A DNA stretch of 64,000 nt, taken from Bacteroides salyersiae WAL 10018 = DSM 18765 = JCM 12988 (GTDB taxonomy: Bacteria; Bacteroidota; Bacteroidia; Bacteroidales; Bacteroidaceae). Every line of letters starts with the position of its first letter. The stretch's first letter is position 1. Positions 54,250 to 64,000 of this stretch are shown in pieces. A program made the position numbers and the translations under genes. The stretch covers positions 115,628 through 179,627 of the forward strand of contig NZ_KB905466.1 of NCBI RefSeq assembly GCF_000381365.1. The letters run 5' to 3'. The notes below the pieces were generated by a model. It searched no databases and was not told the DNA's origin. It saw only the letters and a program-made list of their open reading frames with translations.

Positions 54250-55140
54250 ATGATAGACACCCTTTTTCATATCGCAAATGATTTCTTTTTCTTCTGTATT
54301 ATATTATCCGGTATATATCTGTTTATTTTTGCCCTGATAGCGTTATTCAGACATTCCGGTAAATATCCTGCAACAGAAAAAAAATATCGTTTTGCCTTAT
54401 TAGTTCCCCTGCAAACTCATATTGAAGATTTAAAATATCCGAAAGAATTATATACTGTCATTACATACAACGATCCCGTTTTAGCCGTCAGAGAACTTGA
54501 TGAAAACCAATATGACATTGCAGTGATACTGGGAGAAACCACTCATGTTTCCCCGCTTTTGCTACAAGATATCAATGATGCATATGATGCAGGCGTAATG
54601 GCTATGCAGTTGCATCACATTATCGAACACCGGCCCACCGGAAAGATTCGCCGGAAAGCCATTCGTGAAGAGATCAGAAACTCAATCTACAGACAAGGGC
54701 ATGTGCAGGCAGGCCTTTCTTCCGCACTCGAAAAAACAGATATTGCCATAGACGCCAAATGGCTAAAGCAAAATCTGAAAAGTCCGAAAAGCAATCTTGA
54801 AAGCAGACTCCTAATGCAGAATATTTTCATAGAATATCTGCACTATGCACATGTATACAGTGATTCTCCCCGTCCACTTCCCTATTCCATGTCCAAATGG
54901 AAGGCACTATCCAAACTTCCGGTAACACTGCTTGCAGGAAACTGGGATTATGCCGACAAACTGTTCCGACAATTGGTTCCCTCCTGGAGAGTCTTGTTCT
55001 TGATTTGCAGCATTTGGTGCATCATCGCCACATGCTACGCCTGGACTCTCTCTTTAAGATGGTGGTTCTTATTATTCGGCCTACTGTTTACCCTATGCCT
55101 GGCCATCCCCGACTACTTGATAGAAAAGAAAAAGAAATAA
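54250..55140 (+). CDS. Membrane protein resembling a shortened GT2 glycosyltransferase
   Basis: A 296-residue protein with one N-terminal helix (about 12-35) and two C-terminal helices (about 243-282) around a soluble part. The soluble part follows the order of family 2 glycosyltransferases ([25 protein letters not shown], then [23 protein letters not shown]), but the usual DXD and nearby nucleotide-sugar motifs are not evident. It may be inactive or a divergent transferase. It starts 13 bases after the glycosylphosphotransferase and is followed after 19 bases by an acyltransferase gene. Confidence 0.6.
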   Translation: MIDTLFHIANDFFFFCIILSGIYLFIFALIALFRHSGKYPATEKKYRFALLVPLQTHIEDLKYPKELYTVITYNDPVLAVRELDENQYDIAVILGETTHVSPLLLQDINDAYDAGVMAMQLHHIIEHRPTGKIRRKAIREEIRNSIYRQGHVQAGLSSALEKTDIAIDAKWLKQNLKSPKSNLESRLLMQNIFIEYLHYAHVYSDSPRPLPYSMSKWKALSKLPVTLLAGNWDYADKLFRQLVPSWRVLFLICSIWCIIATCYAWTLSLRWWFLLFGLLFTLCLAIPDYLIEKKKK

Positions 55141-55159
55141 CCCTAAAGTCTTCAATGAT

Positions 55160-55786
55160 ATGAATATCGGAAAACTTAAAAATAACATCAAGCAACATGC
55201 AGGCTTAAAGAAAGCCGTACACCGATTTATTATGCACCCGGTAAAAACAAGACCTAATTGGTGGATCCGATTATTCTACTTCATCTATCTGAAACGAGGA
55301 AAAGGCTCGGTGATTTACCGTAGTGTACGTAAAGATCTCCCCCCCTTCCGCCGTTTTTCATTAGGAAGATACTCGGTTGTAGAGGATTTCTCATGCCTCA
55401 ATAATGCCGTGGGAGATTTAACTATCGGGGATTATACCCGTATCGGATTGGGTAATACTATCATAGGACCGGTACAAATAGGCAACCACGTCAATCTGGC
55501 ACAAAACGTAACCGTCACCGGATTAAATCATAATTATGCAGACGCCGACAAACCGATTGACGAGCAAGGGGTGACTACCCTACCGGTCATCATCGAAGAC
55601 GATGTATGGGTAGGCGCGAATGCTGTAATACTGCCGGGCGTCACGCTTGGCAAGCACTGCGTTGTAGCTGCCGGCAGTGTAGTCAGCCGTCCGATACCGG
55701 CTTACACAGTATGTGCAGGAAGCCCCGCACGTGTCATCAAACGCTATGATCCGGTAACCAAAGAATGGAAAAAAGAACAAAAGTAA
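55160..55786 (+). CDS. Left-handed beta-helix acyltransferase
   Basis: A 208-residue hexapeptide-repeat acetyltransferase, similar to those that decorate exopolysaccharides. Hexapeptide repeats run from about residue 75 to 185 (for example [26 protein letters not shown], and later [27 protein letters not shown]). The probable catalytic histidine lies in [14 protein letters not shown] near residue 130. The basic N-terminus (residues 1-50) may touch the membrane. Last gene of the set; substrate unknown. Confidence 0.82.
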   Translation: MNIGKLKNNIKQHAGLKKAVHRFIMHPVKTRPNWWIRLFYFIYLKRGKGSVIYRSVRKDLPPFRRFSLGRYSVVEDFSCLNNAVGDLTIGDYTRIGLGNTIIGPVQIGNHVNLAQNVTVTGLNHNYADADKPIDEQGVTTLPVIIEDDVWVGANAVILPGVTLGKHCVVAAGSVVSRPIPAYTVCAGSPARVIKRYDPVTKEWKKEQK

Positions 55787-55830
55787 CTATATATAGTTAG
55801 AGGAGCTATGTAATATACCTTATTCAAGGG

Positions 55831-55862
55831 ATTGTGCCACTGCCTGGAACGCCCTATCTTTG
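55831..55862 (+). promoter_or_regulatory. Orphan plus-strand promoter
   Basis: ATTG (55831-55834), 20 bases, TATCTTTG (55855-55862) points right into a stretch with no plus-strand gene. It is followed about 70 bases later by an intrinsic terminator. Confidence 0.65.
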
Positions 55863-55867
55863 CAGTA

Positions 55868-55966
55868 TCAGAATTTAATTAATTAGTCATAATTTTATTA
55901 CGTAGCCACATTTAAGTAAAATGAAACAGTGTCCTGTCGAAGTGATTTCGCCAGGATTTTGTTTTA
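55868..55966 (+). ncRNA. Candidate small RNA of about 100 bases
   Basis: It runs from the predicted start of the orphan promoter to a terminator at 55932-55965. The terminator stem pairs 55932-55936 with 55952-55956 and 55938-55941 with 55947-55950, with one mismatch, and is followed by TTTTGTTTTATTT. The T run favours plus-strand use over service as terminator for the convergent gene that ends at 55970. A short frame from the ATG at 55921 runs past the terminator and is unlikely to be used. Confidence 0.5.
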
Positions 55967-55969
55967 TTT

Positions 55970-57046
55970 CTACTTTCGGTAAGCTCTCCACGAAAGCCAG
56001 AAAGCAAATAAAATAGCCAATAACGTGGCAGCAAATGCCCAATAGTTAGGAATACGTGATTCTGCTGCAAGTTCATAATCGCCTGCCAAAAGGCGAAAAG
56101 CATCTACCTTCCAGATTACAGCCGAGTCTCCCTGTTGAAACATCGCATTAGAAGCAATCACTTTTCCCGGCATAATCAATTCATTCCGCATCGTATATCC
56201 GAACAATTCCACTATCCGCCCACGGTCTTCAGCCATCTTGTCGATATCCTTCTCATTGGCTTTATATACATTCGAGAAATATTTCGTTTGCCATAAATCA
56301 TTTAAAAAGTCACATACTTCTTCCGGAGTACTCTCCTTCTCTTTCTTAGAAACATACTTGCTATAAATATCTTCCTTAGATTCTTGCAAACGCCGTATAT
56401 AAGACGTATCACCTTGCAGGGATGTAAAATGCGCCACGACTTCAAAACTGATTTCATACTGACTACGATTATACCATTCCCAAAACTTATTTTCAATATC
56501 ATCCAGCCGATTATTCAATTCAATACCGTTCCATCCGGCAAAAGCATTCTCATCACCGCGAAACCAGATCTGCCGTTCTTCGTCACTAAAATATCGGTCC
56601 AAAGGTACAGGACCTTTATCCGGGAGTTCCGAATAAATAGCTTTGTATGAATAATAGGTATAGAACCAACGGAACTTCTTCTCTAAAATTTCCTGCGGAA
56701 CAGCTAAGGGAGCAGCATATTCTTTTGTATCCGATACCTCGAAATACTCCCCGGACATTCCCGGAATATCCCGGCATACTTTTACATTCAGTTCCTGTTC
56801 GTTTCCCCAAAAATTAAATTTGATTGAAGAGCCCAATCCAACCAACTGCCAAGTATCAGAATCTATCTGAAACAAAAACGGGTTTTCTGCCCTGTCACCC
56901 GCCAGAAAAGCAGAATCGCCATAAGCATACACCTCTCTATACAGGCTGCCATCCGTTTTTATACGGGAAACCATACGGTAAGAAGTTTGACACGAAGCCA
57001 TACTGAACAGGATAACGATTGCCACTATTAAATTATTTGTCTTCAT
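55970..57046 (-). CDS. Lipoprotein with C-terminal membrane helix, sigma-operon member
   Basis: A 358-residue protein. The signal peptide (residues 1-19) ends in SMASC, so Cys19 is probably lipidated. A long soluble part follows (rich in Trp and Tyr, for example EEVCDFLNDLWQTKYFSN near residue 240). The end is a hydrophobic helix (about 332-352) and basic residues. I recognise no family. A protein with both a lipid anchor and a C-terminal helix is unusual. It lies 11 bases downstream of the presumed anti-sigma gene and so is the third gene of the ECF sigma operon; it may sense or mediate envelope stress. Confidence 0.65.
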   Translation of the reverse strand: MKTNNLIVAIVILFSMASCQTSYRMVSRIKTDGSLYREVYAYGDSAFLAGDRAENPFLFQIDSDTWQLVGLGSSIKFNFWGNEQELNVKVCRDIPGMSGEYFEVSDTKEYAAPLAVPQEILEKKFRWFYTYYSYKAIYSELPDKGPVPLDRYFSDEERQIWFRGDENAFAGWNGIELNNRLDDIENKFWEWYNRSQYEISFEVVAHFTSLQGDTSYIRRLQESKEDIYSKYVSKKEKESTPEEVCDFLNDLWQTKYFSNVYKANEKDIDKMAEDRGRIVELFGYTMRNELIMPGKVIASNAMFQQGDSAVIWKVDAFRLLAGDYELAAESRIPNYWAFAATLLAILFAFWLSWRAYRK

Positions 57047-57057
57047 ACTATATCTGT

Positions 57058-57456
57058 TTAATCTGTTTTATTCATAATTTCCGACATACGCTTTTGTTTC
57101 TGCTGCTTATGCTTTATATAGCGGACAGAGCAGTAATTCCCCTTTTCCATAAGGCTCATCTTTTTCCAGTTTTCCGGCAAAGAGAAAGAGGTACATTGCC
57201 AGGCGCTGTATTCCTTTTCCGCCCCATCAGAGAAAGAGGGAAAGAAGGTCTCACCTAAAAGCAAACACAACCATACTGCGGCAACTGTTCCCAAGACACA
57301 ACTTCTAATTATAAAATTCCGCCTTTTCCTCTTTGAAACCGTTTGGCTTATTCTCTGCACAATAGCGGAGGTCAAGTCTTCCGGATGGTCCAATACCGGT
57401 TGCCCACTTCTTATTCCAGACAACCATTCTTCATAACGCTTATCTTCCTGTCTCAT
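57058..57456 (-). CDS. Putative anti-sigma factor
   Basis: A 132-residue protein with a soluble N-terminal part (about 1-45), one membrane helix (about 49-68) and a periplasmic tail. It overlaps the end of the ECF sigma gene by four bases, the standard placement for a cognate anti-sigma. The N-terminus lacks a clear zinc-binding HXXXCXXC motif. The assignment rests on position and topology. Confidence 0.65.
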   Translation of the reverse strand: MRQEDKRYEEWLSGIRSGQPVLDHPEDLTSAIVQRISQTVSKRKRRNFIIRSCVLGTVAAVWLCLLLGETFFPSFSDGAEKEYSAWQCTSFSLPENWKKMSLMEKGNYCSVRYIKHKQQKQKRMSEIMNKTD

Positions 57457-58016
57457 AAATCGGGGTCTGTTTGATTCATTTTATTTCGTATATTCTTACG
57501 TGCCAGATAAAGATTCGTCTTGATCTTCCCGGCAGAAAGCCCGGTTATCTGCCGCACCTCCTCCACTTCAAGTTCTTCTACATCCCGCAACATAAAAACC
57601 AACCTCTGCCGGGGAGTAAGTTCATCCGTATATTTCAGAATGAGTTCCTTCAATTGTTTATTAGACACATTTCTTTCAATATTATCCCCGGATGCCATAT
57701 CGACAGAAGTCGAAGTATCCGAACTGTTATCCAAAGGCGAATGCCGCATCGAGCGTAACCGGTCATAGCAGGTATTACAAGTTATCTTGTAGAGCCAAGT
57801 GGAAAAACGGCATTCTCCGCTATATTGTCCCAATGACAGCCACACCTTCACAAACGTCTCCTGCACCATATCTCTGGCCTCGTCTTCATTGCACAATAAC
57901 CGGAAAGCAAGCCGGAATACAAGCGGTTGAAATTCGGAAACCAAAAGAGCAAAGGCGGCCGTGTCCTCTTGTCTGCTCTTATCTACAAGTACTTGTATTC
58001 TTTCCTGCTCCATCAT
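57453..58016 (-). CDS. ECF RNA polymerase sigma factor
   Basis: A protein of about 187 residues from the ATG at 58016 (MMEQERIQVLVDK). A longer frame extends upstream but covers the preceding terminator and promoter area, so I reject it. Region 2 is visible as FQPLVFRLAFRLLCNEDEARDMVQETFVKVW with FSTWLYKITCNTCYDRLR; region 4 as LTPRQRLVFMLRDVEELEVEEVRQITG. It directs polymerase to stress promoters and probably is held by the overlapping anti-sigma. Confidence 0.92.
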   Translation of the reverse strand: MMEQERIQVLVDKSRQEDTAAFALLVSEFQPLVFRLAFRLLCNEDEARDMVQETFVKVWLSLGQYSGECRFSTWLYKITCNTCYDRLRSMRHSPLDNSSDTSTSVDMASGDNIERNVSNKQLKELILKYTDELTPRQRLVFMLRDVEELEVEEVRQITGLSAGKIKTNLYLARKNIRNKMNQTDPDL

Positions 58017-58085
58017 TATAACATCTTGTTTATAATATGATACGTAACAAAACGTATCCGGTCGATTGTGAAGTACCAAATATAC

Positions 58086-58121
58086 AAAAAAAATCCCCGG
58101 ACAAATAATTTTATCCGGGGA
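58086..58121 (-). terminator. Intrinsic terminator of the YtxH-like gene
   Basis: An 8-base-pair GC-rich stem (58094-58101 with 58114-58121) is followed on the minus strand by eight T. It lies 25 bases past the gene's stop. Confidence 0.88.
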
Positions 58122-58145
58122 GAACATATATAATTAAGGTCCGGC

Positions 58146-58415
58146 TTACTGGCCTACCTCACTCAATTTCTCTTTCACATCATTGGCTTTATCGGCAACT
58201 TTACCGGCTACTTTCACACCCGCCTTCACAGCTTTTGCCTTGGCATCCTCCATTGCAGTTTCCGCATCTGCCTCTATTTCGCGAAGAGCATTGAACACAT
58301 CATTTTTCAGTTTCTTAGCTTTTGCAGTGCGCGAAAAATGATAAACCAGCGCACCAATAGCAGAACCGATCCCGAGTCCTACTAAAAATTTAGTACTTCC
58401 ACATTCCATAATCAA
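58146..58415 (-). CDS. YtxH-domain protein
   Basis: An 89-residue protein with an N-terminal hydrophobic glycine-rich helix (FLVGLGIGSAIGALVYHFS, residues 10-28) and a long charged, Ala/Lys-rich helical tail. This is the YtxH pattern, found in general stress genes of many bacteria. It may organise the membrane or envelope under stress. It lies next to a GlsB/YeaQ-type gene on the same strand, also stress-linked. Confidence 0.82.
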   Translation of the reverse strand: MIMECGSTKFLVGLGIGSAIGALVYHFSRTAKAKKLKNDVFNALREIEADAETAMEDAKAKAVKAGVKVAGKVADKANDVKEKLSEVGQ

Positions 58416-58457
58416 ATCAATTTATGTTAGTTAATATAATAAATGTATCGCAAAAAA

Positions 58458-58703
58458 TTAGCGGGAATGGCTGAATAATGAAGCAATCCACAGAAACAGG
58501 ATAGCCCCCACAACGGAAGTTATCAAACTGCCGATGATGCCTGTTGCCGCAAGTCCGAGCAGAGAAAACACCCAACCGCCCAACACACCACCGATTATCC
58601 CCAAAACAAGATTAACCAGCAGGCCAAAGTCACCGCCTCTTGTTATTTTACCGGCCACATAGCCGGCTATTATTCCTATCAGAATATACCAGATAAAGTT
58701 CAT
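58458..58703 (-). CDS. GlsB/YeaQ/YmgE-family membrane protein
   Basis: An 81-residue protein from the ATG at 58703 (MNFIWYILIGIIAGYVAGKI). The longer in-frame start adds 22 charged residues before the conserved N-terminus and is unlikely. It has three hydrophobic, glycine-rich helices (about 3-20, 28-50, 55-75), the transglycosylase-associated protein pattern. Function is unknown; members respond to stress. It is 42 bases upstream of the YtxH-like gene. Confidence 0.85.
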   Translation of the reverse strand: MNFIWYILIGIIAGYVAGKITRGGDFGLLVNLVLGIIGGVLGGWVFSLLGLAATGIIGSLITSVVGAILFLWIASLFSHSR

Positions 58704-58804
58704 AATATTCTTTTTTGTATGTTTATACGATAGGAACATATCTGTTCGGAGAAAGGTTCGGAACGACAAAAGGGAATTAACGAGAATTTAGAGTAAGACA
58801 TAAA

Positions 58805-58834
58805 AAAACAGTGTAGAAGTTTCCTTCTACACTG
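58805..58834 (-). terminator. Intrinsic terminator of the ABC-F gene
   Basis: An 11-base-pair perfect stem (58809-58819 with 58824-58834) with a 4-base loop is followed on the minus strand by seven T. It lies 30 bases past the ABC-F stop. Confidence 0.92.
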
Positions 58835-58863
58835 CCCCTATCTCTTATAAAAATAAGAAAATC

Positions 58864-60797
<1,934 letters not shown>

Positions 60798-61376
60798 ATG
60801 AATCCAAAAGAAAAAGAAGCAGAAAAAGAACTGAACAGCCAGGAAACCGAAAACATCGCAGAAGAACAACTGCAAGAAGAAACAACTGATCAGGAAGCTC
60901 CCCTTACCAAAGAAGAAGAGTTGGAAAAGGAATTGGAAAAAGCGAATGAAACAATTGAAGACCAGAAGGATAAATATCTTCGCCTGTCGGCAGAATTTGA
61001 CAATTACCGGAAACGTACGGTAAAGGAAAAGGCCGAATTGATTTTGAATGGAGGTGAAAAAAGCCTTAGTAGCATACTTCCTGTCGTAGACGATTTGGAG
61101 CGCGCTCTTCAGACAATGGAAAAAGCAACTGATGTGGCAGCCGTGAAAGAAGGCGTAGAACTGATCTATAACAAATTTATTTCCGTGTTGGGACAAAATG
61201 GCGTAAAAGTAATCGAAACCAAAGACAAACCATTGGATACCGATTACCACGAAGCCATCGCAGTAGTTCCCGCACCGTCTGAAAAACAAAAGGGAAAGAT
61301 TCTGGACTGTGTACAGACCGGATATACACTGAACGATAAAGTACTGCGCCACGCTAAAGTGGTAGTTGGAGAATAA
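60798..61376 (+). CDS. grpE: Nucleotide exchange factor GrpE
   Basis: A 192-residue GrpE that releases ADP from DnaK. The N-terminal third is highly charged and helical (dimer coiled coil, about residues 1-70). The conserved part includes YLRLSAEFDNYRKRT near residue 62, LPVVDDLERAL near residue 95, and the C-terminal DYHEAIAVVPAPSE and VLRHAKVVVGE. It lies 9 bases before dnaJ; dnaK is not in this window. Confidence 0.96.
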   Translation: MNPKEKEAEKELNSQETENIAEEQLQEETTDQEAPLTKEEELEKELEKANETIEDQKDKYLRLSAEFDNYRKRTVKEKAELILNGGEKSLSSILPVVDDLERALQTMEKATDVAAVKEGVELIYNKFISVLGQNGVKVIETKDKPLDTDYHEAIAVVPAPSEKQKGKILDCVQTGYTLNDKVLRHAKVVVGE

Positions 61377-61385
61377 AATAAATAT

Positions 61386-62558
61386 ATGGAAAAGAGAGAC
61401 TACTATGAAGTGCTGGAGGTGACGAAAACCGCAACAGCAGAAGAAATAAAAAAAGCGTATCGTAAAAAGGCAATCCAATTTCATCCGGATAAAAACCCGG
61501 GTGATAAGACAGCAGAAGAGAAATTTAAAGAAGCTGCCGAAGCATACGACGTGCTGAGCAATCCGGATAAGCGTGCCCGTTACGACCAGTTCGGCCATGC
61601 AGGTATGGGCGGTGCAGCCGGCAACGGAGGTCCGTTCGGAGGTTTCAGCGGAGGAATGTCTATGGATGACATCTTCTCCATGTTCGGTGATATTTTTGGC
61701 GGCCGTAGTGGCGGTGGCTTTGGAGGTTTCAGTGGATTCGGCGGTGGCGGTAGCCAACAGCAAAGACGCTACCGTGGCTCTGATCTCCGTGTAAAAGTAA
61801 AACTGACATTGAAAGAGATCTCCACAGGAGTAGAAAAGAAATTCAAATTAAAAAAATATGTACCTTGTACGCACTGTCACGGAACAGGTGCAGAGGGTAA
61901 CGGTGGTTCGGAAACCTGTCCGACCTGTAAAGGAAGCGGTTCGGTAATTCGCAACCAACAAACGATTTTAGGTACGATGCAAACGCGCACCACCTGTCCT
62001 ACTTGTAATGGTGAAGGTAAAATCATTAAAAACAAGTGTAAAGAGTGCGGCGGAGATGGCATTGTATATGGAGAAGAAGTAGTTACAGTGAAAATTCCTG
62101 CCGGAGTAGCCGAAGGAATGCAACTGTCTATGAGCGGAAAAGGAAATGCCGGTAAGCATAATGGTGTACCGGGAGATCTGCTGATCCTGGTTGAGGAAGA
62201 ACCGCATGAAAGCCTTATCCGCGATGAAAATGATTTGGTATACAACTTGCTTCTCAGTTTCCCGGCTGCCGCCTTGGGTGGTGCTGTCGAGATACCTACC
62301 ATCGATGGCAAAGTAAAAGTAAAGATCGATGCAGGAACACAACCGGGTAAAGTTCTTCGTCTGCGTGGCAAAGGATTACCGAGTGTCAACGGATACGGTA
62401 CAGGAGACCTGCTGGTAAACGTAAGTGTTTATGTGCCGGAAGCATTGACAAAAGACGAAAAGAACATACTTGAAAAATTAGATGCTTCTGATAACTTCAA
62501 ACCGAACACTTCTATAAAAGAAAAGATTTTCAAGAAGTTTAAAAGTTTCTTTGACTGA
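61386..62558 (+). CDS. dnaJ: Chaperone DnaJ
   Basis: A 390-residue type I DnaJ. The J domain has the HPD motif in [14 protein letters not shown] near residue 37. A Gly/Phe-rich region follows (about 74-128). The zinc-finger region has four CXXCXGXG-type repeats ([32 protein letters not shown], about residues 160-230). The C-terminal substrate domains end with a helical tail. It stimulates DnaK together with GrpE. Confidence 0.97.
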   Translation: MEKRDYYEVLEVTKTATAEEIKKAYRKKAIQFHPDKNPGDKTAEEKFKEAAEAYDVLSNPDKRARYDQFGHAGMGGAAGNGGPFGGFSGGMSMDDIFSMFGDIFGGRSGGGFGGFSGFGGGGSQQQRRYRGSDLRVKVKLTLKEISTGVEKKFKLKKYVPCTHCHGTGAEGNGGSETCPTCKGSGSVIRNQQTILGTMQTRTTCPTCNGEGKIIKNKCKECGGDGIVYGEEVVTVKIPAGVAEGMQLSMSGKGNAGKHNGVPGDLLILVEEEPHESLIRDENDLVYNLLLSFPAAALGGAVEIPTIDGKVKVKIDAGTQPGKVLRLRGKGLPSVNGYGTGDLLVNVSVYVPEALTKDEKNILEKLDASDNFKPNTSIKEKIFKKFKSFFD

Positions 62559-62589
62559 TAACGCAAAGTCATTGAATTGATAAATATTG

Positions 62590-62638
62590 AAACGCAGATT
62601 TCCATGAGTTAATAAACCTCTTGGAAATCTGCGTTTTT
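62590..62638 (+). terminator. Intrinsic terminator of grpE-dnaJ
   Basis: A 15-base-pair perfect stem (62590-62604 with 62622-62636) leads into a T run, 31 bases past the dnaJ stop. Confidence 0.92.
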
Positions 62639-62639
62639 C

Positions 62640-63021
62640 GTTTTTATAAAGACACAGACTTCGACAGATTGCCGGCAGGAAGTTATCAAATTGGCAAGTA
62701 TAAACATTTCGTATTCAAAGCTCAATAGGTTCTACTCAAATCTAAAGCAGCAGCACAGTCCCACTCAAACAATTATATATCAATGATATAAACTACTAAT
62801 ATCAGATATAAAAGATAAGAATTTTCAGCAGACAAAGAATAGTAATTAACACACTATTAAAATCATATTTTTATATACCAAGAAATACATTCTTTATACA
62901 CAAGAAATATATCTTTTGTAAGACTGATAATGAAATGCGGAAAAATCAATTAACAATGTTAAAAGGCACCATCCATGATTTTGTATAAATAAAAAACAAT
63001 GAGTATTTATTCCCAAACGTT
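62640..63021. other. Gene-free AT-rich region
   Basis: No gene, repeat or hairpin that I can support, apart from the promoter of the next gene at its right end. Confidence 0.5.
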
Positions 63022-63052
63022 TTTGTATTTATACAGACTATTATTATTTTTG
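63022..63052 (+). promoter_or_regulatory. Promoter of the urea transporter gene
   Basis: TTTG (63022-63025), 19 bases, TATTTTTG (63045-63052) is a full consensus match. It predicts initiation around 63058, only about 8-10 bases before the ATG. Confidence 0.75.
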
Positions 63053-63066
63053 CCGCAAAAACAGGT

Positions 63067-63912
63067 ATGCGTGAAAATATTTCAATCATCGGAAGAGGGA
63101 TCGGACAAGTAATGTTTCAAAATAACGCGCTTTCCGGAATAATCATGTTAATCGGAATCATCTGCAATTCATGGCAACTTGCCATATTAGCCGTTGCAGG
63201 AACCGTTGTCGGCACAATAGCCGCCTCTCTTTTAAATTACGATAAAGAAGATATCCGTGCCGGTCTTTATGGTTTTAATGGCACTTTAGTCGGCATTGCC
63301 ATAGGAGTGTTTATGGAAATTAATATCGTATCTGTTGCATTATTAGTAATAGGAGCAGCCATATCCTCATGGGTTGCACATTGTTTTCGCCGGCAAAGTT
63401 TATTACCGGGATTCACGGCCCCGTTCATTCTTGTCGTATGGCTTTTACTCATAACATGCCATTATCTATATCCCGCTATACTACTACCCTCTCTCTCTGA
63501 AAATCCGGATAATGCAAGTCATTTTTTCCAATCATTCAGTTTAAATATCGGTCAAGTGATGTTTCAGGGAAATATCCTCTCCGGACTTTTCTTTCTGTTG
63601 GCTATCCTCATAAACTCCCGTATAAACGCTTTTTATACTGTCATCGCTGCTGCTCTTCCCTTACTCATAGGCTTGTTTCCAAACATAGACCTTACGGCAT
63701 GGAATATAGGATTATTCGGATATAATGGGGTTCTTTGTGCTATTGCTTTGGGAGATTATACACATAAAGGAAATGTCAAAGTAATACTATCCGTCATACT
63801 CTCTATTCTGCTACAAATAGGGGGCATGCAAATAGGAATAACTACTCTAACCGCCCCATTTGTCATTTCGGTTTGGATGATCAATCTACTATGGCGTATA
63901 AAGCAAGCATAA
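63067..63912 (+). CDS. Urea transporter
   Basis: A 281-residue UT-family channel protein with ten hydrophobic helices arranged as two homologous halves. The repeated motif is clear: IGQVMFQNNALSG near residue 12 and IGQVMFQGNILSG near residue 161. The UT signature LPxxTAPF appears as LLPGFTAPF near residue 117 and as TTLTAPF near residue 262. It lets urea cross the inner membrane. No urease genes are in the window, so its use is unclear here. The start codon is only a few bases from the predicted transcription start, so the message is nearly leaderless; the N-terminus matches the family, so a later start is unlikely. Confidence 0.9.
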   Translation: MRENISIIGRGIGQVMFQNNALSGIIMLIGIICNSWQLAILAVAGTVVGTIAASLLNYDKEDIRAGLYGFNGTLVGIAIGVFMEINIVSVALLVIGAAISSWVAHCFRRQSLLPGFTAPFILVVWLLLITCHYLYPAILLPSLSENPDNASHFFQSFSLNIGQVMFQGNILSGLFFLLAILINSRINAFYTVIAAALPLLIGLFPNIDLTAWNIGLFGYNGVLCAIALGDYTHKGNVKVILSVILSILLQIGGMQIGITTLTAPFVISVWMINLLWRIKQA

Positions 63913-64000
63913 GGCAACACTATTTTTTTCTGCTGCTTTTATATTCACCTCTGGTATAAACCCCAATCCACTTATCCATGTCAGCATACCTGTATATCAA

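Noticed and set aside
55921..56016. A 31-codon frame from the ATG at 55921
   Set aside because: It runs through the terminator of the candidate small RNA and into the antisense of the next gene.
58017..58127. Longer N-terminus for the ECF sigma factor
   Set aside because: It would run through the terminator at 58086-58121 of the upstream gene; the ATG at 58016 directly precedes the region 2 domain.

Overview
The window is chromosomal DNA from a Bacteroides-type bacterium (order Bacteroidales). The evidence is a capsule locus headed by a UpxY/UpxZ pair, promoters of the Bacteroidota form (TTTG, about 19 bases, TAnnTTTG), GlnA type III, DapL, and lipoproteins with Asp/Gly-rich N-termini. Base composition is moderate and intergenic DNA is AT-rich. 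I do not assign a species. No tRNA, rRNA, CRISPR array, IS element or integrase was recognised.

Layout. (1) 1-7305, minus strand: the proximal part of a capsular polysaccharide locus, read from upxY (GTG start) through upxZ, a Wza-like export lipoprotein, a Wzc-like tyrosine kinase, rfbA, rfbC and a Wzx-like flippase cut by the window edge. A promoter with good spacing sits at 7473-7503. (2) 7945-16438, minus strand: carB, carA, a long PurF and glmS. (3) 16804-24731, plus strand: gltB, gltD and asnB, divergent from glmS. (4) 25144-34293: a secreted phosphodiesterase, a thioredoxin-like protein without its cysteines, dapF-dapL, then a nitrogen module (beta-barrel protein, PII, Amt, glutamine synthetase III). 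Regions 2-4 gather glutamine synthesis, glutamate synthase, ammonium uptake and most of the major glutamine-consuming amidotransferases in about 26 kb. (5) 34443-40970: DUF308 membrane protein, ppk1-ppx, iron alcohol dehydrogenase, a 36-residue membrane protein, a small lipoprotein and a small helix-turn-helix protein. (6) 41036-48161: a candidate structured RNA on the minus strand, then the trp operon (trpB-E-G-D-C-F-A) behind a textbook attenuator with a Trp-Trp-Trp leader peptide. (7) 48311-55786: asparaginase, an LruC-type lipoprotein, and a four-gene set joining a stand-alone response regulator to a glycosylphosphotransferase that carries a degenerate receiver domain. (8) 55831-63912: a candidate small RNA, an ECF sigma/anti-sigma/lipoprotein operon, stress-type small membrane proteins, an ABC-F ATPase with a decayed second nucleotide site, grpE-dnaJ, and a urea transporter with almost no 5' leader.

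The most unusual theme is a set of short non-coding elements made of repeated 7-8 base words arranged as inverted arms around a short centre. At least nine lie between genes. Two of them (12361-12535 and 21421-21590) are clear copies of one element, in the same orientation relative to transcription. Elements of the same style also lie inside the carA and gltB reading frames, where they are translated as extra linker peptide. The strongest candidates for undescribed biology are these elements, the 280-base structured RNA at 41036-41316, and the receiver/glycosylphosphotransferase cluster at 52708-55786.
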